Assembly: GCA_003246295.1 (NCBI GenBank)
Contig: QKAS01000072.1
Location: 1-64,000, forward strand
DNA length: 64,000 bases
Direction: 5' to 3'
From: Clostridia bacterium
Lineage (GTDB): Bacteria > Bacillota > Clostridia > Lachnospirales > Lachnospiraceae
The position numbers and the translations under genes were made by a program. Below are positions 35,670-44,156 of the stretch, piece by piece. The notes under the pieces are model-generated. The model did no database searches. It was not told the DNA's origin and worked only from the letters and a program-made list of their open reading frames with translations. Every line of letters starts with the position of its first letter. Position 1 is the stretch's first letter.

Positions 35670-35788
35670 ATCTGCTTCCTCCTTTCTTTGTAAATTTCGA
35701 GTTAATATTTAATATCCAATTTCATTGTGAAATGTAAAATGGTTTAATCAATATTTCAGATTTCTCTTTAATAAAAGCAAAAAAAATA

Positions 35789-35831
35789 CCAGAATAAGAA
35801 AGAGACTATATATGTCTCATTCTTACTCTGG
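35789..35831 (-). terminator. hairpin terminator before regulator copy B
   Basis: Minus strand CCAGAGTAAGAATGAGAC pairs with GTCTCTTTCTTATTCTGG (two mismatches) and is followed by TATTTTTTTT. It ends the transcript from the zinc-ribbon gene at 35928. Confidence 0.8.
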
Positions 35832-35927
35832 CAATTTGCTATCTAGTAGCTATAGGATGCGGTTTTAAAACTTGCCCTATAACAGATCTGATTATTCAGA
35901 TCTCTATGCTGATGCGTGGCTCAGTAG

Positions 35928-36242
35928 TCACTGTATATAATTTGCAGCTGCTTTCTTGTATGCTACAATTCTTCTGCTTCTATGTTTCTCCGTTACATAT
36001 TGCAAATTAATTACAGATACTGCCCTGCAACAAGGGCATTTAATCTTTATTATACCTTCTGCCGATGTCCCACAATCAAATAGTCTTTTATTTGAACAGT
36101 ACGGACAATGTACGTGTATTTCCTCCTCTGCTAACTCCACTTTTAACACCTCCACTAAAATATTCGGGGGCTGTTTAACAATTATATGTAACCTTTCCAT
36201 CGGTTCATTGGTAGCGATAAAATTATTATAATACGAACACAT
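35928..36242 (-). CDS. zinc-ribbon protein
   Basis: A 104-residue protein with a four-cysteine zinc ribbon: HCPYCSNKRLFDCG and KCPCCRAVSVI, two CxxC knuckles about 25 residues apart. The last 25 residues are basic (EKHRSRRIVAYKKAA). It probably binds DNA or RNA. No good ribosome binding site is visible before the first ATG (36242) or the ATG 14 codons later, so the start is uncertain. A 56-residue relative is at 36353-36523. Confidence 0.6.
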   Translation of the reverse strand: MCSYYNNFIATNEPMERLHIIVKQPPNILVEVLKVELAEEEIHVHCPYCSNKRLFDCGTSAEGIIKIKCPCCRAVSVINLQYVTEKHRSRRIVAYKKAAANYIQ

Positions 36243-36263
36243 GTTCGTGTCAATATGTTATGT

Positions 36264-36318
36264 GTAAACACAAGTACCAATTATAGTACTTGTGTTTACC
36301 CTTGTGTTGACTTGTGTT
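36264..36318. repeat. 14-bp palindrome with iterated CTTGTGTT motifs
   Basis: GTAAACACAAGTAC (36264-36277) and GTACTTGTGTTTAC (36286-36299) form a perfect dyad with an 8-base loop. CTTGTGTT occurs at 36289, 36301 and 36311 and inverted at 36267, with spacing of 10-12 bp. There is no T-run, so it is not a normal terminator. It looks like a multi-site operator or an origin/relaxosome-like site. Confidence 0.6.
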
Positions 36319-36352
36319 GATGTCCATTTGATAGTTTATTGTATAACTTATT

Positions 36353-36523
36353 CTACTTTGAAGTTTCTGAATACCTCAAAATTCTTGCCGATGGTATAGA
36401 CAATGATATACTTACAATATTTTTACACTTTGCACATTTTATTTCAACTATTCCTCCAGATGCATTAGCATCAAAAATTCTTGTATTACAGACTGGGCAA
36501 TAGAATTTCTCCTTTTTCACCAT
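36353..36523 (-). CDS. 56-residue Com-like zinc-ribbon protein
   Basis: A short gene reading MVKKEKFYCPVCNTRIFD, then VEIKCAKCKNIVSIS. The two CxxC pairs form a zinc ribbon like that of the phage Mu Com translational regulator, though similarity at this size is weak. GGAGG lies five bases before the ATG. It is 44 bp downstream of the GTPase stop and may belong to the same transcript. Confidence 0.65.
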   Translation of the reverse strand: MVKKEKFYCPVCNTRIFDANASGGIVEIKCAKCKNIVSISLSIPSARILRYSETSK

Positions 36524-36567
36524 TAAGCCTCCTATTTTGAAAACATATTTCTTGTAATGTAGTTTAA

Positions 36568-38625
36568 TTATTGTTCTTCAACGACAACACACATCTTGGC
36601 AACAATAATACTCATTTCATTTTCAAACTGTAGCGAAACACTTCTTTTCCAATATTCAATATCAGAAAATGCATTCGAAAACAGCTCTAAGTTCTCTTTA
36701 AAGCCTTCCTGTCTACTTTTCCAGTCATAACATTTCCAAAAACTTTCTTCGATGCAATCATAACTTAATCGTTTGGCAATTCTATCAATCATATTGTCAT
36801 ATGCAATTTCCAGCAACTCACTGAAGTGTTCTTCAAAAGCTTTGATAAATTCAATCTTTTTAGATTCATCTGCCATAAATAAATTTGAGTAATCAATAGA
36901 ATATGCGCATTTACATCTATCAGATAAATAGTAATTCAACCATTTTTTAATCAAGTTTTTTATAAAAAGTTTAAAGTTATCATAAACATGTGCGTTTGTT
37001 TCATGTCCAACTCCAATAGGATGTTTTCTTAGATAGGTTGAAATTGAAAATCCATGGTATCGTCCATTAATAAATTCTGTATACTGCTTCGAGTCTTTCA
37101 GATTCATCTTTACCATCCCATCAGCTAAACTTTCAATGTATTCTGGTTTTATACGTATCTGAATCGGTGCTAAATCTGTGTTTTTACCTGAAATTTTTAC
37201 TATCTGCAATTCCTCATATTTTTTATCAACAGCATAAAATAAATTAGCCAATATTATCAGAATGTGATTTTCATCATTTACAGCAATTTCATTACTAATA
37301 GCCTCTTGCATCTTTTGATACAAATCAGGAGCCAAAGATATGTATTCTACCACATCATTGCTATTTTCAACATTGTATCCAATTTTGTCCTCACTCAAAG
37401 AATAATTTTTTACTATCTCCTCCTCAAATTCATGATATGCGGATATTAAAAATTCTGCATATCGATCTTCCGGTATCATGTTTGCTCCCGTTTCTTTTCT
37501 GCATATATTTACCATTTTATTTCTTAATATTACATCTGCTTTTGTTCTACATATTGTAAATGGAATAGATGAAAGTTTTTTTGTATTTGTATTTAACACT
37601 TCCATGCAGTACTGATAAACAGTTGCTTTCTCATCTGTTGCACATAAAAACAAACATGCGTCAATAGGTTGTCCAAGAATATTATCAATTGCATCATTAA
37701 TAATTTCTTTTTCTTCTCCAGTTTGTGTTAATCCGATTGTATCAAGCAAATTGAATACCAACTTATTATCTTCTGATTTTCCATACTTTTTTTCACACAC
37801 GTTTATAAAATCGTCATTTGGTCTTACAACATACTGCAATTCTGTAAACGCAAGAGAAAAGACACTGTTCTTTGCATATACTTCCTGTATAAATTCTGAT
37901 ATTCTATCATCAGTTTCTATATCCCCATATATAAAATATTCTTCCGCATCATCCCAATATTTGTTATAAAATTCATTGATTTTACCCAAGAAATTTTCAT
38001 ACCAATTTGCGAGTTTTTCTACTGTTTGCTCATTTTCACCAAATCGATTCATGACAATATCTTGAAATACTTCTTTTTTCTTAGGTTTTTTCCCAGCTTT
38101 TTTTAACTCTTTTAATCTGTCATTTACCTCTTCATTAATTTCAACCGGTTCATTCACAATACTTTCTAGTAGATTCGAAAAAGCTTCAGCCAAACCTGCT
38201 ATATCCATACCATTTTTAGTAGCAAATTCATATGCATGAAAACTTTTATCTGCTGGATTTAGCACTCTTTCTATTACATTGTTATCTACTGTAATTTCAT
38301 CAAGTTCGTCTCTAAACATATAGATAATTTCTATTGCTTCATTTTGAAGAGAATCTTGAAATTCCAAACTATGCTTTTTGGGTTTACATTTAATGCAAAC
38401 CTCATTATTTTGCAAGCTTGTTGATAAACTTATCTTAGTCCATATTAAACTTGTTTGTGAAACATCTCCAATATTCTGGCCTAGTAATTTATTGCTACTC
38501 GTGGGTAAAACGGACGATATTGTAGTAGATTTCCCATTTCCTGATGGTCCCATGATAACAACTGTTGTTGCCGCTTTAGTTTCTTTTAATACCACTTTCA
38601 TCATTCTTTTTCTGTTATCGTTCAT
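36568..38625 (-). CDS. large P-loop GTPase of the mobile element
   Basis: A 685-residue cytoplasmic protein with GTPase motifs: P-loop GPSGNGKS (26-33), DTIG (about 295-298, G3) and CRTKAD (about 359-364, G4, giving guanine specificity). About 260 residues, partly charged and helical, are inserted between G1 and G3. The C-terminal 250 residues are helical (LSYDCIEESFWKCYDWKSRQEG) with no known fold. No membrane segment is seen. It could be a dynamin- or septin-like defence GTPase, but family assignment is open. GGAGG precedes the ATG. The transcript has a leader with a conditional terminator. Confidence 0.75.
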   Translation of the reverse strand: MNDNRKRMMKVVLKETKAATTVVIMGPSGNGKSTTISSVLPTSSNKLLGQNIGDVSQTSLIWTKISLSTSLQNNEVCIKCKPKKHSLEFQDSLQNEAIEIIYMFRDELDEITVDNNVIERVLNPADKSFHAYEFATKNGMDIAGLAEAFSNLLESIVNEPVEINEEVNDRLKELKKAGKKPKKKEVFQDIVMNRFGENEQTVEKLANWYENFLGKINEFYNKYWDDAEEYFIYGDIETDDRISEFIQEVYAKNSVFSLAFTELQYVVRPNDDFINVCEKKYGKSEDNKLVFNLLDTIGLTQTGEEKEIINDAIDNILGQPIDACLFLCATDEKATVYQYCMEVLNTNTKKLSSIPFTICRTKADVILRNKMVNICRKETGANMIPEDRYAEFLISAYHEFEEEIVKNYSLSEDKIGYNVENSNDVVEYISLAPDLYQKMQEAISNEIAVNDENHILIILANLFYAVDKKYEELQIVKISGKNTDLAPIQIRIKPEYIESLADGMVKMNLKDSKQYTEFINGRYHGFSISTYLRKHPIGVGHETNAHVYDNFKLFIKNLIKKWLNYYLSDRCKCAYSIDYSNLFMADESKKIEFIKAFEEHFSELLEIAYDNMIDRIAKRLSYDCIEESFWKCYDWKSRQEGFKENLELFSNAFSDIEYWKRSVSLQFENEMSIIVAKMCVVVEEQ

Positions 38626-38687
38626 TTTGAACTACCTCCATATATTTTTTCCAAATATATCCGCAGGGCTCTTCACATTTTTGCATT

Positions 38688-38719
38688 AAAAAAGCTCATA
38701 ATCTTCGCAGACTATGAGC
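38688..38719 (-). terminator. leader terminator upstream of the GTPase gene
   Basis: Minus strand GCTCATA and TATGAGC pair and are followed by TTTTTT, about 63 bp before the GTPase ATG. The loop holds GTCTGCGAAG, which can instead pair with an upstream arm at 38768-38779 (CTTCGCACAGAC), opening the terminator. This is the layout of transcription attenuation. Confidence 0.7.
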
Positions 38720-38762
38720 ATATATGCAACAATATAGAGACCATTATTAATCTCTCACGTTA

Positions 38763-38786
38763 TCACTGTCTGTGCGAAGTAGACAT
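38763..38786 (-). CDS. possible 7-residue leader peptide
   Basis: ATG at 38786 opens MSTSHRQ and a TGA. These codons cover the antiterminator arm exactly, so ribosome position on them would decide which hairpin forms. No strong ribosome binding site is seen, which keeps confidence low. Confidence 0.35.
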   Translation of the reverse strand: MSTSHRQ

Positions 38787-38857
38787 GTATCAACTAAATT
38801 TCTACGTTTTCGAAGTTCGTATACTTTAATTGAAACAGATATATTAAGTTAATAAAA

Positions 38858-38886
38858 ATAGTACTATAATTTTCCTCTTCTGTCAA
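38858..38886 (-). promoter_or_regulatory. promoter of the GTPase gene
   Basis: Minus strand TTGACA (38881-38886), 17 bp, TACTAT (38858-38863). The leader to the ATG is about 225 nt. The remaining gap up to 39093 is AT-rich with no gene. Confidence 0.75.
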
Positions 38887-39093
38887 CGACTTTTTTCATG
38901 TAGTTTCCACAAAAAATATGACATAAAAACTTGATATCTTTCAGATTTCTTTAGTTTTGTAAATGATGAGTGTAAATCATGCATAAATGTACTAGTTTTT
39001 CATAATAAATCATCGTGTCAACACTAAAATTTACATATAAAAATGTTCCATATTACTTATCATTGGATATATGACACACTCCATCAATCCACT

Positions 39094-39309
39094 TTATCTA
39101 TTGCTCAATAAAGTTTTCAAACCTTCCATCTCTTCTTCCGTTAAAGTAACACCTTTTCCCATCTTTTCATGCTCTGGTGCCCAGTCTCTTAGATCATACT
39201 TAGGTGCAGCACCATTCCAACTGATAAGATTTAATTCCTTTTTCCAACCTTTAGTATTCTCAGAGAGTACGCCTATTTCTTCTACAATATCATATTTTAT
39301 ATCCGCCAT
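39094..39309 (-). CDS. PC4/YdbC-family single-stranded DNA binding protein
   Basis: A 71-residue protein matching the bacterial PC4-like YdbC family (IVEEIGVLSENTKGWKKELNLISWNGAAPKYDLRDWAPEHEKMGKGVTLTEEE). Members form dimers that bind single-stranded DNA or RNA and may act in transcription or repair. It starts 17 bp past brxA on the same strand, so it is the last gene of the BREX operon. Many hosts carry ydbC elsewhere, so this may be extra. Confidence 0.85.
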   Translation of the reverse strand: MADIKYDIVEEIGVLSENTKGWKKELNLISWNGAAPKYDLRDWAPEHEKMGKGVTLTEEEMEGLKTLLSNR

Positions 39310-39326
39310 AACTTTCCCACTTTCTA

Positions 39327-40022
39327 CTATTCCGCCATTAAAACGGCTTTGCCCGACATGTTACTAATATTGAGACATGCTGAATTATATACAATTTCAT
39401 GTGTCAACTCAAACTCGAAAGGAAACATGTATGGTACATTAGGTAACTCATCAATCTCGTAATATGCCTTTTCTGCAATCTGTAAAATAACCATACTAAT
39501 GAATTCTACACATTCATTGCTAGCAATTACAAAGCTATTAGTCTTATATTCACCCTGTTTAATAACTTCGAGAATGCCCATTGATCGCATAGAATTAGTA
39601 ATGCGCGATACAGACTCCAGCATGGTATCTCTTTCACCCCAAATTTCGCTTAATTTTTCTTTCAACCACGTAGCTGTAAAAGTCGATTGAAGTTTAGTGA
39701 CCTTCCCCATATAGGCTGCTGAGTCCAAAAAGACCGGATACGCTAGCATTATTAGAGACCAATGCACTGCTAATCTCTCATTTTTATTACCCTTCATGGC
39801 CCTAGTTGCCATTTTTTTTATATTCTCAGGACATCTTACCCATATACTTAACAAGATTTCTCTTGTCTTTCTCAAGTTCGTTGGACTTGCTATTTCAAAT
39901 GAAAGAAATTCATGAAGCTCAGCTTTAATTGTCTCTTCTTCCTTATCAAGCATTACCAATTCTGCTACTTTGTCTAACCATTCAAGTTTTACTGGTCTTG
40001 AAAAACCTACCATTTTTGCCAT
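39327..40022 (-). CDS. brxA: BREX protein BrxA (DUF1819)
   Basis: A 231-residue helical protein of the BrxA family. The N-terminus (FSRPVKLEWLDKVAELVMLDKEEETIKAELHEFL) and later RVTNSMRSMG-like winged-helix region (SRITNSMRSMGILEVIKQGEYKTNSFVI) fit; solved members are small DNA-binding proteins. It follows pglZ with a one-base gap. In BREX it belongs to the core needed for phage exclusion. Confidence 0.85.
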   Translation of the reverse strand: MAKMVGFSRPVKLEWLDKVAELVMLDKEEETIKAELHEFLSFEIASPTNLRKTREILLSIWVRCPENIKKMATRAMKGNKNERLAVHWSLIMLAYPVFLDSAAYMGKVTKLQSTFTATWLKEKLSEIWGERDTMLESVSRITNSMRSMGILEVIKQGEYKTNSFVIASNECVEFISMVILQIAEKAYYEIDELPNVPYMFPFEFELTHEIVYNSACLNISNMSGKAVLMAE

Positions 40023-40023
40023 T

Positions 40024-41460
40024 CTATTGCACCACCTTAATTTTAATAAATGGAACGATTACTTCTTCAATAGATATTCCACCATGTGTCATTACCGCTT
40101 CGTCTTTGTTATCAAGCGATATTCCGTTTTTACATATAAAGTACTGATATTTCTTATCAAGATAGTAACCAGGATATGTAAACATTCTGTCTTCTAACTG
40201 TTCGAATTGTGTGGCAAATTCCTTTAGTACGAGCATTCTTTTAGAACGTGTTTCTGTTTCAACACCAAAGCTTTTTAATGAGCCAGTCCCAACACACGGG
40301 GTATTTCCATGATCTGCAGTGATAAATACCGTAAACCCAAATTGCTGCAACCGTTTAATTAATTTTTGTAGCTTTAAACTTTCTGCCAACACTTTGATAT
40401 CATTATACATTCCAATTCTTCCTTGCAACTGTCCATGAACTAAATCATCAATATCATTTATAATAACCGAAATGAATTTGGTCATTGGCTCAACATCAAA
40501 TTCATAACCTCTTACATACTGTAGTTGTTTCTGTTGATAGCCTAATTCTATTCCATTTTTTATAAAACCTTGCTTTTCTTTACTAAGTGAAAATGGATTA
40601 TCCAACTCCTGCGGGTACTTTCCTGCAAGTAAACTCTGTCTTGAAATTGCTGTAACCGTCGGTATTAAAGCAAAACTTCCAAATTGCTCATATTCTATAT
40701 CCTTAAAATATCGTGAAATGATTTCAAAATCAAATTCTGACATTCCATCCATCACAATTAATGCAACTTTTCCTGGTGTAATAAACTCTGTAATCTTCGG
40801 TAATATTGCCGGAAATTCAGTTGCCGGTTCACCTGATAATTTTTTATAGTCCGTCATCACATAGTTAAAAAAAGTCTCTTCCATTTCCTTGAAATATAAA
40901 TTAATTCCTACTTGTACCGCATAATATTCAAGAAGTGCCTTTTTTTCAGCAAATTCGATCCACTCTTTATATGATAGCTTCTTGACCATTCTAGCTTTCC
41001 AATATGCAAGTTCGCTGCTGCAATACTCTTCAACATTTGATTTATTGAAAACTTCTTTTATAATAAATTCTTTTGTTTCCTTAACTGTAGTAAGCGATTC
41101 TAGTAAGGCTTCATATGCTCTATCAATTAAAGGTAAATCTCGCATATTTTCCCTTAGAACCTCAGGATTTAATTTGGGATATAGCCTTTCTAAAGAACAT
41201 GATACTTGATAAAAATCACTAATTATATCATATGATATATACATTTCCCTTCTAAGTATTATAGCAACTTTTACCTTTTTTCCACGTATTTGAGATTCGT
41301 ATTTCATACGAAAATATTCAATGTCATCATAATAGTATATTTGAAATCCATTTTCATACAAAACCTCAAGATATAGAAAACTCAATCTCTCAAAGTCGCT
41401 TATCAATAACTTGTTTTCATACTTTAATGCGAAAAGTTTTTTTATTCTATCCTTAATCAT
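40024..41460 (-). CDS. pglZ: BREX type 3 alkaline-phosphatase-fold protein PglZ
   Basis: A 478-residue protein. The C-terminal half has the PglZ phosphatase core: VALIVMDGMSEFD (metal-binding Asp), TAISRQSLLAGKYP (nucleophile Ser/Thr region), VFITADHGNTPCVG (DHG) and MTHGGISIEEVIVPFI. The N-terminal 200 residues are helical. Length is short, as in the type 3 form. It is the BREX signature gene; related PglZ proteins are phosphodiesterase-like and needed for defence. Confidence 0.92.
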   Translation of the reverse strand: MIKDRIKKLFALKYENKLLISDFERLSFLYLEVLYENGFQIYYYDDIEYFRMKYESQIRGKKVKVAIILRREMYISYDIISDFYQVSCSLERLYPKLNPEVLRENMRDLPLIDRAYEALLESLTTVKETKEFIIKEVFNKSNVEEYCSSELAYWKARMVKKLSYKEWIEFAEKKALLEYYAVQVGINLYFKEMEETFFNYVMTDYKKLSGEPATEFPAILPKITEFITPGKVALIVMDGMSEFDFEIISRYFKDIEYEQFGSFALIPTVTAISRQSLLAGKYPQELDNPFSLSKEKQGFIKNGIELGYQQKQLQYVRGYEFDVEPMTKFISVIINDIDDLVHGQLQGRIGMYNDIKVLAESLKLQKLIKRLQQFGFTVFITADHGNTPCVGTGSLKSFGVETETRSKRMLVLKEFATQFEQLEDRMFTYPGYYLDKKYQYFICKNGISLDNKDEAVMTHGGISIEEVIVPFIKIKVVQ

Positions 41461-41466
41461 ATTCTA

Positions 41467-44142
41467 TTATTTCTCCATTTCCACCATTAATATTAATGTA
41501 AATTCCGGACAGATAACCTTTCCCAATCTATATTCCTGCTCTGTGCTCTCTTTTTCTTTTGCCAACTGTAATAGCTTATGTTGTTTAATATTATCAATTC
41601 CAATATGCTCTGCTGCTTCTGTTCGAATTTTCAGTGCATACATATACTTACGATACTTTTCTTCATTACGTTTTTCTATATCCCGTGTGAGTTCCAAAAA
41701 AGTATCATAAGTAAACTCTTGTGCCGATTTTGATAATTCCTTATATATTGCTTCCGTTAATTTTGAACCTGCTTTAACTGTAATATGTTTGTGTTCATCA
41801 AGAAAAGCTTCCCATATCCTTTTCCCTGCTAAAGGTCTCAATACCCCTTCTTTATTAATAAAAATAGGTATAACTCGTTTTCCATGTTCATGTTCTGATA
41901 CAGAAAGTTTCCAAAGCATGAAGTAACCCTCTTCATTCGAAAAATCTTCTATTGAAGCACTTATCACAGGTGTGTTCCTATCTTGTATAATATTTCTATT
42001 TAAATGCTTTATAATTAAGCTATCATTTATTCCGTAGTTATCTATTGCCAAATATGGATTTCCTTTGAGATTTTCATAGTAGGTAACCATCAAACGTAAG
42101 GCTTTATCTAAATCAAAACTATTTTCTTTACCTATCAAAGCTTTTAAATCTTTTTCTTCCTTTATTAAATCCTTTACCGCAATAGACTGTTGGATTTGCT
42201 TCTTTAAATCTTTTTCAATTGGAGCCACATTTACATCAATATACTTTGGATCACGTACAGAGCTCATATATGCATCTGTATAATTCACTTCTGTGGTCTC
42301 ACTATCAAGTACATCCGAATACTTATCAATTCCTATTTCCTCTAGTATCACAGATAGTTTTTCTTCTAATACGTCTCTTACTCTGCTCTCAATCGTATCA
42401 GCTAACACAAAGTTATAAACCATAACATCTCTTTGCTGTCCAATACGATCTACCCTACCAATCCTTTGTTCTATTTTCATAGGATTCCATGGTAAATCAA
42501 AATTAATGACGCAATTAGAAAATTGTAGATTAAGACCTTCTCCACCCGCATCCGTTGAAATCAAGACGTCTGATTTTTGCTTAAATTTCTTTAGCACTTC
42601 ATTTCTCTCGTCCATATTCATACTACCATTTAAGATGGAAACCTCATATTCTTGTTCTTCTAACAATCGTTTTAAATAATCCTGTGTTGCAACAAACTCT
42701 GTAAAAATGATAACCTTTTGTTGATTATCTCGCATAAATAGTTCCTCAAGAATTTCAATCAAAGGCTCTATTTTTACATCTGAGTGCTGATATTCTGCTT
42801 GTTGCGCTACTGAAATAATCCCTTGTAACTGGTTTATTTCATCTTTTACATCAACTGACATAGCTAACAAAGCATCATCCATATTCTCTTCCAATTCCAT
42901 TTCAGCAAATTCTTCTTCGGTCATGGATTGATAGCGCATAGCTTGTTCTTCTAATATTTGAACACGTCGTTTCATACTACCATGTATTGCAGCTGTACTA
43001 CTTGAAACAAGTCTTTGCATCATGATTAACAAAAATACAAACCACATATTTTTGCCTCTGCTACGCATAGCTTTATTATAATTTTTCGAAACATAGTCGG
43101 ATACAAGTTCATACATTTTCTGTTGTAGTGAATGTTTTTCATCCCAATGTAATTCTACAATATGTGTACTTCTATGCTTAAACAACTTATTTCCGTTGTT
43201 ATCGATTGCTTCTCTTTTTTCTGTGCGAATAATGTAAGGCGCAACCTGCTCCTTGACTACAGCCTTCATACTTGGAAACGCTTTTTCATCTACTAAACGA
43301 ACCAAACGCAAGAAAGGTTCCGTCTTTCCATTATGTGGCGTTGCTGTTAATAATAACAAATACGGACTGGCATCTGCTAACAATTTCCCAAGCTTATATC
43401 TAGCAACCTCTCCAGAACTTCCAGCTACTCTATGTGCTTCATCTATAATGATTGCATCCCATCCACTATTAATGATGGAGTAAATTCTCTCTTCATTATA
43501 TCTATCAATCTTCTCTTGTGTCCAACCAGCTCTCTTATCTAAAGGCTTAATTGCATCCATTGGTGAAATCACTTGATCAAACTGACCATATACATCTTCA
43601 TTATCTGTAATCTTTCTAATTGTATCATAATCCTCTGGTAGTATTACATGGAACTTCTCATCAAATTTTTCTTGCATTTCCTGCTTCCATTGTGTTACGA
43701 GTCCTGTCGGGCATACGATTAGCACTCTTTTAACTAAACCTCTTGTTTTTAATTCTTTTATAGTCAATCCTGCTTCAATAGTCTTACCAAGTCCAACTTC
43801 ATCTGCTAAAATATAACGTACATTATTAGTTGACATCACTTTATTAAGAACATGAAGCTGATGTGGTAGTGGTATAATGCCACTTGATAAATTAGACAAA
43901 ATACCTTCTGCAGTTTCATTTTTGATTTTTTCTAGTAATGTAACATAACGCAGATAGCTTAAATCGAAATTATTAACTGTTTTTGCAATAGATAACTGTT
44001 CTTCCGGAACCATGTACACAGTTCCGCTTGTTGTGTGATATACCTTATATGAAACAAATCCCCATATATCACTTACTTCAAGAACCTGTATTTGATCATT
44101 AATATTTGTATCAAAAGCATAGTCTCCTACAGCATACATCAT
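41467..44142 (-). CDS. brxHII: BREX type 3 SNF2-type helicase BrxHII
   Basis: An 891-residue SF2/SNF2-family ATPase. Walker A is ILADEVGLGKT (about 111-121), DEAH box IIIDEAHR, motif III LLTATPHNG, and the second RecA domain ends DAGGEGLNLQFSN and QRIGRVDRIGQ. An N-terminal small beta domain (VLEVSDIWGFVSYKVYHTTSG) precedes. It translocates on DNA with ATP. In type 3 BREX this gene lies next to pglXI; here two genes come between. Confidence 0.9.
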   Translation of the reverse strand: MMYAVGDYAFDTNINDQIQVLEVSDIWGFVSYKVYHTTSGTVYMVPEEQLSIAKTVNNFDLSYLRYVTLLEKIKNETAEGILSNLSSGIIPLPHQLHVLNKVMSTNNVRYILADEVGLGKTIEAGLTIKELKTRGLVKRVLIVCPTGLVTQWKQEMQEKFDEKFHVILPEDYDTIRKITDNEDVYGQFDQVISPMDAIKPLDKRAGWTQEKIDRYNEERIYSIINSGWDAIIIDEAHRVAGSSGEVARYKLGKLLADASPYLLLLTATPHNGKTEPFLRLVRLVDEKAFPSMKAVVKEQVAPYIIRTEKREAIDNNGNKLFKHRSTHIVELHWDEKHSLQQKMYELVSDYVSKNYNKAMRSRGKNMWFVFLLIMMQRLVSSSTAAIHGSMKRRVQILEEQAMRYQSMTEEEFAEMELEENMDDALLAMSVDVKDEINQLQGIISVAQQAEYQHSDVKIEPLIEILEELFMRDNQQKVIIFTEFVATQDYLKRLLEEQEYEVSILNGSMNMDERNEVLKKFKQKSDVLISTDAGGEGLNLQFSNCVINFDLPWNPMKIEQRIGRVDRIGQQRDVMVYNFVLADTIESRVRDVLEEKLSVILEEIGIDKYSDVLDSETTEVNYTDAYMSSVRDPKYIDVNVAPIEKDLKKQIQQSIAVKDLIKEEKDLKALIGKENSFDLDKALRLMVTYYENLKGNPYLAIDNYGINDSLIIKHLNRNIIQDRNTPVISASIEDFSNEEGYFMLWKLSVSEHEHGKRVIPIFINKEGVLRPLAGKRIWEAFLDEHKHITVKAGSKLTEAIYKELSKSAQEFTYDTFLELTRDIEKRNEEKYRKYMYALKIRTEAAEHIGIDNIKQHKLLQLAKEKESTEQEYRLGKVICPEFTLILMVEMEK

Positions 44143-44156
44143 CTGTTCCTCTTTTC

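Noticed and set aside
34048-35831. The two long hairpins as transposon ends
   Set aside because: Each ends in a T-run on the minus strand just past a gene, which marks them as terminators; no transposase lies between.
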